This document shows positions 36,535 to 44,744 of a DNA stretch of 64,000 bases, piece after piece. The position numbers were made by a program, and so were the translations under genes. The first letter of the stretch is position 1. The number at the start of each line of letters is the position of its first letter. Below the pieces are notes generated by a model. It was given only the letters and a program-made list of their open reading frames with translations. It was not told the DNA's origin and made no database searches. The stretch lies in assembly GCA_023415305.1 (NCBI GenBank), contig JAEZKZ010000030.1, positions 21,865-85,864 on the forward strand, written 5' to 3'. Origin of the DNA: Bacillota bacterium. Lineage in GTDB: Bacteria > Bacillota > Clostridia > Acetivibrionales > DSM-1351.

Positions 36535-37035
36535 ATGAAAAGTAAAGGAATAGGCATAGCAGCAGCGTTCTTGTTGTTGGTATGGGTTGGTTTAATTTTG
36601 TACATGTCCTCACAAAGTGCAGAAAGTTCTGGTCATATAAGCAGGACAGTCACAGTTCAAATACTAAAAGCTGCTGAAAAAGCAGGACTTATAGCAGAAG
36701 GAGCGTCAAAATCCACCCCACTTATTGTTATGGTTGATCAAAAGGTAAGAAATCTTGCTCACGTATCCATGTACTTTCTTCTGGGATCTATTTTTATGGT
36801 AATGCTATGGGTTTGGGGAGTTAGGCGAAATAAAAGGATTGCCATAGTTTTTTTTGTATGTATGGGACTGAGTATTATTGATGAAATAAATCAAATGCAA
36901 TATTACGGGAGAAACAATAGTGGCCTTATAAGTGCCGGACTTGAGGATATAATGAAGGATACATTGGGTATATGCTCAGCCATAGTACTGTTTATTGTGA
37001 TAAAAGTTGTTTCTAAACCATCGGTTAAAAATTAA
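36535..37035 (+). CDS. VanZ-like membrane protein
   Basis: 166 residues with about four membrane segments. The start (VWVGLILYMSSQSAESS), the helix with RNLAHVSMYFLLGSI and SIIDEINQMQYYGRN match VanZ family proteins, whose role in glycopeptide tolerance or surface polymer biology is poorly defined. GAAGGAG before ATG. Last gene before a terminator, so probably the end of the LoaP operon. Confidence 0.82.
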   Translation: MKSKGIGIAAAFLLLVWVGLILYMSSQSAESSGHISRTVTVQILKAAEKAGLIAEGASKSTPLIVMVDQKVRNLAHVSMYFLLGSIFMVMLWVWGVRRNKRIAIVFFVCMGLSIIDEINQMQYYGRNNSGLISAGLEDIMKDTLGICSAIVLFIVIKVVSKPSVKN

Positions 37036-37124
37036 ACTCAAAACGATATTTTCGCGCTTTTTATAAATAAAATATAAATTATGCTATAATAAATCATAAT
37101 ATATTAAATTATATTATGATTAGG

Positions 37125-37152
37125 AACATATGATTTTTCATATGTTTTTTTT
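37125..37152 (+). terminator. Intrinsic terminator ending the exopolysaccharide block
   Basis: AACATATGA and TCATATGTT around a TTTT loop, followed by eight T. Just upstream is a second AT-only inverted repeat (ATCATAATATA with TATATTATGAT). Confidence 0.8.
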
Positions 37153-37193
37153 ATTGTCCAAAAGTAATTATTGAAAAGGTACTAAAAATAAAT

Positions 37194-37655
37194 ATGAGCA
37201 AAAAAGTATATGTAATAATATCCTGGCTGGCAGTTTTTTTTTGGATGGTATTAATTTTCAGATTATCTTCCCAGCCTGCATTTGAGTCTAATGACCTTAG
37301 CCTTGGTATAACAGACCGTATAATTAGATTTTTAGGGACTCTTATCCGGTATGACATTGATAGACTGAACCATATAGTTAGAAAAGGAGCTCATTTCAGC
37401 GCTTACCTCATATTGGCGATATTAATTTATAATGCTGTTAACCAGAGCAAAATCTCAGGCTGGAAGAGCGTGGTTCTTGTGATTTCCTTATGTGTTCTAT
37501 ATGCCATAAGCGATGAGGTTCATCAGCTCTTTGTTGAGGGAAGAAGCGGACAACCGTCGGATGTGCTGATTGACAGCATTGGAGCCGTTACAGGAATGGG
37601 GATTTTTAAGCTGCTGCAAAGGCTTTTTCCCAGTATATTACACGGAAAAAAATAA
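37194..37655 (+). CDS. Second VanZ-like membrane protein
   Basis: 153 residues, about four membrane segments; same plan as the gene at 36535: an N-terminal helix ending FRLSSQPAFES, HIVRKGAHFSAYLILAIL, and YAISDEVHQLFVEGRSGQ with the conserved acidic-His pair. The second has the stricter VanZ signature. Weak ribosome binding site (AAAAGGT). It lies after a terminator, so it may have its own promoter or depend on read-through. Confidence 0.85.
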   Translation: MSKKVYVIISWLAVFFWMVLIFRLSSQPAFESNDLSLGITDRIIRFLGTLIRYDIDRLNHIVRKGAHFSAYLILAILIYNAVNQSKISGWKSVVLVISLCVLYAISDEVHQLFVEGRSGQPSDVLIDSIGAVTGMGIFKLLQRLFPSILHGKK

Positions 37656-37669
37656 ATCTTACTTATATA

Positions 37670-37698
37670 TTGACCTTTGGTATGTCAAAATATAAAAT
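37670..37698 (+). promoter_or_regulatory. Candidate pyrG promoter
   Basis: TTGACC at 37670-37675, 17 bases, TAAAAT at 37693-37698. The leader then has GGGAA..ATGTC (37706-37718) able to pair with GACAT..TTCCC (37733-37745) around a T-rich stretch, a possible attenuator. The initial transcribed bases would be near GAGGG, not the exact GGGC of Bacillus pyrG. Confidence 0.45.
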
Positions 37699-37803
37699 AT
37701 AACGAGGGAATGGATGTCATAGTATCAACCGAGACATTTTTTCCCTTAAAACGTGCTTAATTTAAGCCTAAAACACATTTTTCAGCATTTCTATATATTG
37801 TAA

Positions 37804-39438
<1,635 letters not shown>

Positions 39439-39455
39439 TATTTTTCAATAAGATA

Positions 39456-39509
39456 AGGGGCTGTTGCACAATGAATAAATTTTATTCATTGGGTAGTAGC
39501 CTCTTTTTT
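39456..39509 (+). terminator. Intrinsic terminator after pyrG
   Basis: Long hairpin with inner stem CAATGAATAAA/TTTATTCATTG and outer GGGGCT/AGCCTC, then six T. Confidence 0.82.
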
Positions 39510-39887
39510 GTCGACTACTTTTAAGTAGTTTTGCGATACTAACAACAATATCTTTGTTAACCATTACCTCACAGGTATGATTGTCATAATGAATCTGGCA
39601 AATAAATTTTCTGCACCTTCCACAAGGCGGAATTGTCCAAAAAATCCTCTATAAAATTTAAGTATCAACCATAAAAAATTTCTCAATTGTATAAAAAAAC
39701 GAATTACTGACAATAATTAATATGAAACCTATTTACTAAATATTGATAGGTTTAAATAAAAAATGATTGGATTAATGAAGAATATTTGTTCATTCAATAG
39801 GGGAAAATGCGGAGCATATTTAGCATCAGTGAAAATTTACCTGTACCTCTGAATTAAGATATGCATTACCGTCGGGAGGGGAAAATT
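39510..39887. other. Intergenic region before spoIIR
   Basis: About 380 AT-rich bases. On the minus strand a frame open from roughly 39650 to a stop at 39445 reads like a Cys-rich fragment (CGRCRKFICQIHYDNHTCEV) but has no start codon or ribosome binding site and runs into the pyrG terminator. A sigma-F-like promoter lies at 39780-39809. Confidence 0.4.
39780..39809 (+). promoter_or_regulatory. Candidate sigma-F promoter for spoIIR
   Basis: GAATA at 39780-39784, 15 bases, GGGGAAAAT at 39800-39808, fitting the forespore sigma-F pattern GG-N2-A-N-A-N-T. spoIIR is a known sigma-F target in Bacillus, which supports the call. Not tested by any matrix score. Confidence 0.5.
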
Positions 39888-40604
39888 ATGAGTAAGGGAC
39901 TGTTATATTTAAAGCCGGTATCAAGCGGTCAGAAAGCAGTAAACATTATCAAAATATCCATAGCTGTTCTGTTATTGGTAATACTAGGAGCATGGATAAT
40001 TTCATACACTTACGCAGAAGATGTGAATGCTGGACTCTCACAAAATCTGGTTAGACTTCATGTTGTTGCAAATAGTGATTCTGCCTCGGATCAGGCACTA
40101 AAGCTTAAGGTCCGGGATGCTATTATAGAGTTTATGAAGGACAAGCTGGCAAATTCTAAAAACATCAATGAAACCAAAGATATAATTAATGCCAATTTAC
40201 AAGCTATTGAAGAGGTTTCGCGAAAAGTTATTAAAGCTAACAATAGCAGTTATGAAGTGAAGGCATCGATTGGAAATTATTCATTTCCTACAAAAACATA
40301 TGGTGATATAGCCTTACCGGCAGGAGAATATCAGGCCCTTAAGGTGGTAATAGGAGAGGGTGTCGGTGCTAACTGGTGGTGTGTACTATTCCCACCGCTG
40401 TGTTTTATTGATGCAACACACGGTACTATACCTGATTCGGTAAAGCAGGATTTGAAGACTTCACTTTCAAATGAGGAGTATAAATTGATTACCACCTCGG
40501 ACAGAGATGAAGACATCCCCGTAAAAATCAAGTTTAAAGTAGTTGAGATTTTAGAGGGATCTAAAGTGAAGCTAACAGGAGCAGTAAATAAAATGTTCAA
40601 GTAA
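39888..40604 (+). CDS. spoIIR: Stage II sporulation protein R
   Basis: 238 residues from ATG 39888, with GGGAGGGG 6 bases upstream; an ATG at 39861 is in frame without a site. One N-terminal membrane segment (about 20-42), then the conserved LVRLHVVANSDSASDQALKLK block. SpoIIR is made in the forespore, secreted into the intermembrane space and triggers SpoIIGA to process pro-sigma-E in the mother cell. The end region WWCVLFPPLCFID is also typical. It shows that the organism sporulates. Confidence 0.95.
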   Translation: MSKGLLYLKPVSSGQKAVNIIKISIAVLLLVILGAWIISYTYAEDVNAGLSQNLVRLHVVANSDSASDQALKLKVRDAIIEFMKDKLANSKNINETKDIINANLQAIEEVSRKVIKANNSSYEVKASIGNYSFPTKTYGDIALPAGEYQALKVVIGEGVGANWWCVLFPPLCFIDATHGTIPDSVKQDLKTSLSNEEYKLITTSDRDEDIPVKIKFKVVEILEGSKVKLTGAVNKMFK

Positions 40605-40736
40605 ACCTATGAAATTAATGCGGCAAAAATGTCCCAGGGACGCCTTGTCTCATGAAACGCGCAGAGAGAACGAAATTTTTCTGCAGTCGAAAAATTTTAT
40701 CTGAAACTATGCGTTATAATTGAATCTTCCTTAAAG

Positions 40737-40776
40737 CGAAAAGAGCTATGTAGTTATATCTGCATAGCTCTTTTCG
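40737..40776 (+). terminator. Hairpin terminator after spoIIR
   Basis: Perfect 14-bp stem CGAAAAGAGCTATG/CATAGCTCTTTTCG with a 12-base loop; the T-run is inside the 3' arm. Confidence 0.65.
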
Positions 40777-40849
40777 GTAAAAAAATCTACATTTATTTAG
40801 AGTATTGATATATAATAATATCATTAATAATGATGAATGGCGGTATTCT

Positions 40850-41551
40850 ATGGGGCTATTGAATAGCTTTATTAATTATTTCAGCAGTCAGGCTGATTTT
40901 TACTTATCCATGTTTTTAAGACTTGTAGCGGCATGTATACTTGGGGGTATTATAGGCTTTGAACGTGAGCATGTACATAGGCCGGCCGGTCTCAGAACCC
41001 ACATACTTGTATGCGTTGGGTCTGCTCTTGTTATGGTTACCTCTGAATTTATATACTTCAGGTATTCTTCTCATGTAAATGTGGACCCGGCCAGACTTGG
41101 CGCACAGGTAATTAGCGGTATAGGTTTTCTTGGGGCTGGTACAATTATCAAAGAGGGGATCAGCGTAAAGGGCTTGACCACTGCTGCCAGTCTTTGGGCC
41201 GTATCCTGCATAGGTATAGCGGTCGGTATAGGCTTTTATTCCGGGGCGTTTATTGCAACGGTTATCATCTTTCTGATACTAGTGGTTATAAAGAAAACTC
41301 AGAGTACAATTTCCACACAGAAAAATACGAGAATATTTATTCACACCCAGATAAAAAGAGGGGAAGTAAGTGAATTATCAAAATTAATACAGGAAATGGG
41401 AGTTAAAATCAAAAAGACCGATTTTGTAAGCAGTGAAAGAGACGGAGAAATGGTCCTGCGTTTCACTTTAGATATATCAAATATACCCATGGCCGAACTA
41501 ATAGAAGCCATTCTATGCCATGAACACGTCAGACGGGTTTATGAGGAATAG
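40850..41551 (+). CDS. MgtC/SapB family membrane protein
   Basis: 233 residues from ATG 40850; a TTG at 40805 lies in a promoter-like stretch and is unlikely. Four to five membrane segments with the family block AACILGGIIGFEREHVHRPA, GLRTHILVCVGSALVM, and GIGFLGAGTIIKEG. The C-terminal about 75 residues form a small ACT-like domain. Family members affect Mg limitation survival and virulence; the exact biochemical role is unsettled. Ribosome binding site is weak with either start. Confidence 0.87.
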   Translation: MGLLNSFINYFSSQADFYLSMFLRLVAACILGGIIGFEREHVHRPAGLRTHILVCVGSALVMVTSEFIYFRYSSHVNVDPARLGAQVISGIGFLGAGTIIKEGISVKGLTTAASLWAVSCIGIAVGIGFYSGAFIATVIIFLILVVIKKTQSTISTQKNTRIFIHTQIKRGEVSELSKLIQEMGVKIKKTDFVSSERDGEMVLRFTLDISNIPMAELIEAILCHEHVRRVYEE

Positions 41552-41700
41552 TTTCTATATATAATCCGTTTTGGGGTACCTACATCCCATCAAGATCATT
41601 AGTTATATTTACTTCGATTCATCTGGACAACTTATCGTAAAATTGAACAGGTAAAATCTTGTTTATTCTGTTATGATTTGAATGTGAGGAGATGGTATTA

Positions 41701-43083
41701 TTGGGCTGGGTTGAAAAAATTCAAGAAGCCATAGACTTTGTTGAAAATAATCTTATTGAGTCTATAACAATTGAATCGATAGGAAAAGCAATAAACTATG
41801 CCCCTTCTTCATTTCATAATCTATTTACTGCTATTACTGGTTATTCAATAGGTGAATATATTCGATTTAGACGGTTGTCATGTGCAGCTGATGAACTTGA
41901 AAAAGGAGAAGTCTCTGTTACAGAGATTGCTTTTAAATACCACTACGAAACAGTTGAGGCTTTTTCAAAAGCATTTAAACGATTGTTTGGTTGCTCGCCT
42001 TCGCAAATCTCAACTTCAGCTTCAAAATACCAGAAATTCTCACCTATATCTATTCAATTTGGATTAAAGGGAGGATTTACTTTGAAACGCAATATCATAC
42101 CGAATTTATTAAAAGTAGACTGGTCAGACACAAAACGGCAAAGCGAATTTGTAAATAGTGTTGTCTCGGCAATGAACGGACTTGGTGAAAAAGTAGATTA
42201 CGATTATGTTTGTGCTGTATCAGGAAGTGCATTTCGCACATCCTTTTCAATGCCTTCTGTGCAAGCATGGAATTTTGGAAACTATTACGCATGCTATACG
42301 CCCATTATTTTAGAGCATACATTCAAAATGCTTGGCTACCATGCCAAGATTCATAACAGAAGTGATTATGAATCCGACCGGAAATTGATTATTGACTCAA
42401 TTGATAAAGGTATTCCTGTTATTACACTGGCTGGAGTACTTCAAAATTCCGACACGTGCTTAATTTCGGGGTACGATAATGATGGAGCCGTTTTACTTGG
42501 TTATAATCCATTTATGTATATAGAAGATGACCATAAAGAAGCTGCGGATGAATCTGGTTATTTTCGTAAATCTGACTGGCACAATGGTTATTTTGCAGGT
42601 GCAGGTGCTGAACACTTAATCAACGGCAGCGGCCGCGAACGAATAGTTATTATAGGCGATAAAGTTCAAAAATTTACTCAGGATGAAATTTTCGCTGAAA
42701 CTTTAAAATTGGTAAAACGCCTTATTCTTGAAGAAAATATTTCTCCGGGACAATATAATGGATTGGCTGCTCATAAAGCTTTTGCAAACGCATTAATGAC
42801 CTACGAATGGACTGACAATTTTGAACCGTATATGTGTGTAATGTGTACTTATAAACAATATCTTGATAAACAATATGCTGTCAAATTTATGCAAGATAAT
42901 GGAAGAAAAGACCTTGCACAAATATATCAAGATATTGCAGTTCTATGTAATGAATTAGGGATACTTATTCCACAAGACTTTTCTGCCTTTGATCTATTTA
43001 ATGACAAAGCAAATCTTAAGCCATATGTGGAAATATTGATAAAAATATGTGAACTTGAAAAAGAAGCAGCAGGTTTGATGTAA
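41701..43083 (+). CDS. AraC-type HTH regulator fused to a BtrH/C39-like domain
   Basis: About 460 residues. I favour the TTG at 41701, 9 bases after GAGGAG, because the ATG at 41692 overlaps that site. The N-terminal 100 residues are a complete AraC DNA-binding domain (two HTH: ITIESIGKAINYAPSSFHNL and VTEIAFKYHYETVEAFSKAF, then RLFGCSPS). The remaining 360 residues resemble the BtrH N-terminal / papain-like fold (YACYTPIILEHTFKMLGYHA, GIPVITLAGV, DTCLISGYDNDGAVLLGYNP). It may sense a peptide or small molecule. Its own promoter and a terminator surround it. Confidence 0.8.
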   Translation: MGWVEKIQEAIDFVENNLIESITIESIGKAINYAPSSFHNLFTAITGYSIGEYIRFRRLSCAADELEKGEVSVTEIAFKYHYETVEAFSKAFKRLFGCSPSQISTSASKYQKFSPISIQFGLKGGFTLKRNIIPNLLKVDWSDTKRQSEFVNSVVSAMNGLGEKVDYDYVCAVSGSAFRTSFSMPSVQAWNFGNYYACYTPIILEHTFKMLGYHAKIHNRSDYESDRKLIIDSIDKGIPVITLAGVLQNSDTCLISGYDNDGAVLLGYNPFMYIEDDHKEAADESGYFRKSDWHNGYFAGAGAEHLINGSGRERIVIIGDKVQKFTQDEIFAETLKLVKRLILEENISPGQYNGLAAHKAFANALMTYEWTDNFEPYMCVMCTYKQYLDKQYAVKFMQDNGRKDLAQIYQDIAVLCNELGILIPQDFSAFDLFNDKANLKPYVEILIKICELEKEAAGLM

Positions 43084-43218
43084 TGTTCAAAATAAGCATT
43101 TTCCGCATTTTAGCTTGATAGCGTCAGATAGTTGGAGTTATATTTTCAATAAGTTACCAGTAAAATTAAAATGTCTTTAACAGTACAATAAAATGGATAC
43201 TATTGAATAAAAAGTACC

Positions 43219-43248
43219 GCACATTCAGTTAAACGGATGTGCTTTTTT
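43219..43248 (+). terminator. Intrinsic terminator after the AraC fusion gene
   Basis: GCACAT and ATGTGC stem with 12-base loop and six T. The rest of 43084-43413 shows no gene. Confidence 0.7.
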
Positions 43249-43413
43249 GTTGCACGAAATTAGTCTAATGCGACGGAAAGTTGATCGTTGACAACTGAAT
43301 AGTGCGGTAAAGGTTGAAACCTAATTGTATTCCAGATATAGTATTAATTGTAATAAGTCTTATCAATATGACGAAGCACTGATAATTTATATTTTTAAAC
43401 ATGGAGGATGTGT

Positions 43414-43761
43414 ATGTTTAACGAAATTTGCATATATGAAGCAAAAATAGAAAAACAGGATGAAATTGAAACCCTGATGAAAGAGGTTGCAGAGTTTTAT
43501 TTAGCGCAACCGGGCGTAATTGATGTGAAATATATCAAGCGTACACACCGACAAGAAGATTTTAATGCTGTTAAGGAGGGTAAGCCACCTATTCGATTAA
43601 CCCGCTATGTCGGAAAAGTAACTTATATGCTTTACTGGGTATTAGAGGATGAAGAAGCCCACGCAAGAATATCAAAATTGGGTTTAGAGCAGTTCTTTAA
43701 ACGGTGGAATCGATGCTTAACCACGATGCCTAAGATATTGCTTGGAGAAAACATTGTGTAG
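43414..43761 (+). CDS. Small dimeric alpha/beta-barrel protein (ABM-like)
   Basis: 115 residues from ATG 43414, 6 bases after GGAGG; the ATG at 43408 abuts the site. The opening EICIYEAKIEKQDEIETLMK and FYLAQPGVIDVKYIKRT look like the ferredoxin-like antibiotic-biosynthesis-monooxygenase/Dabb fold, with an unusually long middle part (TRYVGKVTYMLYWVLEDEEA). No catalytic residues can be assigned. Possibly controlled by the adjacent AraC-type regulator, since such regulators often act on neighbours. Confidence 0.6.
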   Translation: MFNEICIYEAKIEKQDEIETLMKEVAEFYLAQPGVIDVKYIKRTHRQEDFNAVKEGKPPIRLTRYVGKVTYMLYWVLEDEEAHARISKLGLEQFFKRWNRCLTTMPKILLGENIV

Positions 43762-43823
43762 ATATTAAGCATAATCAGAAGCAAAATATTGTGTAATCTG
43801 TATATATCAAGAAGAACTCAATT

Positions 43824-43858
43824 ACCGCACATTCATTAAACTGAACTTGCGGTTTTTT
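43824..43858 (+). terminator. Intrinsic terminator after the ABM-like gene
   Basis: ACCGCA/TGCGGT stem with an 18-base loop, then six T. Similar in wording to the terminator at 43219 (both contain GCACATTCA-TTAAAC). Confidence 0.6.
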
Positions 43859-43895
43859 CTTGTCCACAAATAAATCGTAAAATAAGAATTATGTG

Positions 43896-44644
43896 GTGCG
43901 ACAAGAAGTCGCTGATTTGTAGTGTTTCATACGGAAACTACGCTAGTTACAAAGCGTATCCCCGCTCGAAACTGCATTCTGAGTAATTGGATTGTAGGTT
44001 GCAAGAGAGTTAAATGACTAATGAACTGTCTTACACAGAGACAAATCTGGACTAGGGGAAGAATGGGAGAATATAAACCAAAGTATTAAGAAATTTAATA
44101 CGTCGGCTGTTTCTCCAAGTCTCATGGATTGGAACTCTGTCAGCTGGAAGAAAGTTAATGAGTACGTGAAGAAACTTCGTCAACGGATTTTTCGTGCCGA
44201 ACAGCTTGGGCAAAAAAGGAATGTAAGAAAACTTCAAAGACTAATGATTAGGAGCAAAGCCAATCTGCTACTATCCATAAAAAGGGTTTCACAGATAAAC
44301 AAAGGAAAGCAAACGGCAGGAATGGACGGTTCTACGGTACTTACATCAGAGGGAAGGAAAAAGCTTTATAACCAAATCAAAGATTACAATATTAAGTACA
44401 TAAGACCAAAACCTGTGAGAAGGGTATACATTCCAAAGAAAAATGGAAAAATGAGACCCCTTGCTATCCCAATTATCAGAGACAGAATATTTCAGAACAT
44501 TGTAAAGAATGCTCTTGAACCTCAATGGGAGGCAAAATTTGAATCAACTTCATATGGATTTATACCTAAATGGAGTGCGCAGGACGCAATAACGAACCTA
44601 TATCTAAAATTGCATTCAGGAAGCACAATAATCTTGTACTAATT
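43896..44644 (+). mobile_element. Truncated group II intron
   Basis: The 5' end reads GTGCGACAAGAAGTCGC, the usual start of bacterial group II introns, and is followed by domain-I-like bases and the intron-encoded reverse transcriptase gene. The 3' part (most of the reverse transcriptase, maturase, domains V and VI) is missing. Only about 160-230 bases precede the protein frame, less than a complete set of domains I-III, so the ribozyme is probably also incomplete. Not expected to splice or move. Confidence 0.7.
44124..44642 (+). pseudogene. Group II intron reverse transcriptase/maturase, N-terminal fragment
   Basis: 172 codons from ATG 44124; the frame is open further upstream to about 44040. 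It contains the N-terminal segment (DWNSVSWKKVNEYVKKLRQR), GKQTAGMDGSTV, RPKPVRRVYIPKKNGKMRP and PIIRDRIFQNIVKNALEP, then breaks off after STSYGF, before the YADD catalytic motif. A complete protein has roughly 450-600 residues. The last 25 codons (IPKWSAQDAITNLYLKLHSG) drift from the family, suggesting decay before the stop. Confidence 0.85.
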
Positions 44645-44744
44645 TACAGCCCTTCCGAATAAAAATATTCATAGTACAGAGTTCCAAATGTGAACCGAAT
44701 TTAGTGAATAGCGTACTTAATACAAGAGAGGGCGAGAAATTGAT

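Noticed and set aside
43824..43896. Group IIC intron inserted behind a terminator
   Set aside because: The gap from the T-run to the intron start is about 38 bases, and the reverse transcriptase fragment looks like the chloroplast-like class rather than class C.
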